From: Akkermansia muciniphila
Lineage (GTDB): Bacteria; Verrucomicrobiota; Verrucomicrobiia; Verrucomicrobiales; V1-33
Direction: 5' to 3'
Assembly: GCA_945900785.1 (NCBI GenBank)
Contig: CAMDJM010000007.1
Location: 1 to 64,000, forward strand
DNA length: 64,000 nt
Below, one piece after another: positions 63,272 to 64,000 of this stretch. Below the pieces are notes generated by a model. It worked only from the letters and a program-made list of their open reading frames with translations, had not been told where the DNA came from and made no database searches. Both the position numbers and the translations under genes were made by a program. Numbering within the stretch: the stretch's first letter is position 1; every line of letters begins with the position of its first letter.

Positions 63272-64000
63272 TTACCGCTTCATGGCCCGGATCAGGGCGT
63301 CGGCCATGTCGGAGGGGGTGGCGGCGATTTCGATGCCGGCGTCTTCCATGGCGGCTTGTTTGGCGGCCGCGGTGCCTTTGCCGCCGGAGACGATGGCTCC
63401 GGCGTGGCCCATGCGGCGGCCGGGAGGAGCGGTGGCTCCGGCGATGAAACCGGCCATGGGTTTTTTGACGTTGGCTTTGACCCACTCGGCGGCCTGCTCT
63501 TCGTTGGTGCCGCCGATTTCACCGATCATGATGATGCCTTCGGTCTCGGGGTCTTCGTTGAACATTTTGATGACGTCGAGGTGCGTGGTGCCGTTGATGG
63601 GATCGCCTCCGATGCCGACGCAGGTGCTCTGGCCGAGGCCGCGGGAGGTGAGCTGCCAGACGGCTTCGTAAGTCAGGGTGCCGGAGCGGGAAACGACGCC
63701 GATGCTGCCGCGCTTGTGGATGTAGCCGGGAGCAATGCCGATGCGGCAGCCGCCGTGGGAATCTTTGCCGGTGCCAGGGGTGACAATACCGGGGCAGTTC
63801 GGACCGATGAGGCGGGTTTTGCTGCCTTCCATGGTGGCGCGGACGCGCATCATGTCCATGACGGGGATGCCTTCGGTGATACAGACGGCGAGGTCCAAGC
63901 CTGCGCCGACGCCTTCCAAAATGGCATCGCCGGCAAAAGCAGGCGGCACGAAGATGCAGGAAACGGTCGCGCCGGTCTCGCGGGCGGCTTCTTCGACGGT
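63272..64000 (-). CDS. sucD: Succinyl-CoA ligase subunit alpha (partial, 5' end outside window)
   Basis: The last 242 residues are in the window; the frame continues past 64000. SucD makes ATP or GTP from succinyl-CoA in the TCA cycle. Motifs: [46 protein letters not shown], and the phospho-histidine in [17 protein letters not shown]. It ends [10 protein letters not shown] as expected. A strong terminator follows. sucC is expected just upstream beyond the window edge. Confidence 0.95.
   Translation of the reverse strand, partial: TVEEAARETGATVSCIFVPPAFAGDAILEGVGAGLDLAVCITEGIPVMDMMRVRATMEGSKTRLIGPNCPGIVTPGTGKDSHGGCRIGIAPGYIHKRGSIGVVSRSGTLTYEAVWQLTSRGLGQSTCVGIGGDPINGTTHLDVIKMFNEDPETEGIIMIGEIGGTNEEQAAEWVKANVKKPMAGFIAGATAPPGRRMGHAGAIVSGGKGTAAAKQAAMEDAGIEIAATPSDMADALIRAMKR

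Overview
The window looks like a high-GC chromosome segment from a member of Verrucomicrobiota. The pointers are a PVC-type membrane-bound dehydrogenase with a C-terminal CxxCH haem domain, an ECF sigma factor coupled to a WD40 Ser/Thr kinase, large secreted proteins ending in a [FY][FY]RLRQ-like tail, LptE- and BamD-like outer-membrane assembly proteins, and meso-DAP type murein genes. No taxonomic search was possible, so this placement rests on gene content only.

Layout. 1-2.6 kb is a repeat-rich, decaying region: a palindromic 68-bp tandem array beside a Y1 (IS200/RAYT-like) transposase, a dead DUF3313 gene carrying a small inverted-repeat insertion with a 6-bp target duplication, and remnants of an OprP-type porin and a DUF4239 protein. 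2.6-7.6 kb holds small secreted proteins, beta-barrels and lipoproteins, all on +. 7.9-10.4 kb has aquaporin Z and a lipoprotein hydrolase. 10.6-19 kb has the haem protein and a six-gene minus-strand operon (cyclic-nucleotide-binding protein, tilS, sppA, CPBP protease, thiL, glycosyltransferase 9), divergent from guanine deaminase. 20.4-36.3 kb is a block of very large extracellular proteins (a Cys-rich 1248-aa protein, a triple CBM9-like protein, two tandem LamG/PA14 paralogues) interleaved with the ECF sigma/WD40 kinase pair.

36.5-51.6 kb is one minus-strand run. It begins with the division and cell-wall genes rsmH, ftsL, ftsI, murE, murF, mraY, murD, a LysM gene and ftsW. It then runs through apt into three genes of the Ebo (EDB) cluster: a UbiA-like prenyltransferase, a dehydroquinate-synthase-like protein and an alkaline-phosphatase-like protein. 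mraZ is not seen upstream, and murG, murC, ddl, ftsQ, ftsA and ftsZ do not follow ftsW. 52.2-54.3 kb, on the other strand, encodes a BamD-like TPR protein and an LptE-like lipoprotein.

The most unusual section follows tRNA-Val(GAC) at 54.4 kb. A SWIM-zinc-finger SNF2 helicase is followed after 7 bp by a JetA-like (DUF5716) protein. Facing it is a JetB-like (DUF4194) protein and then a VapBC-type toxin-antitoxin pair. JetA and JetB are the kleisin and KITE subunits of Wadjet, an SMC-like anti-plasmid system, but neither the SMC ATPase JetC nor the nuclease JetD is present. The window closes with a DUF3820 protein, a squalene/phytoene synthase divergent from an unknown membrane protein, and the 3' part of sucD.
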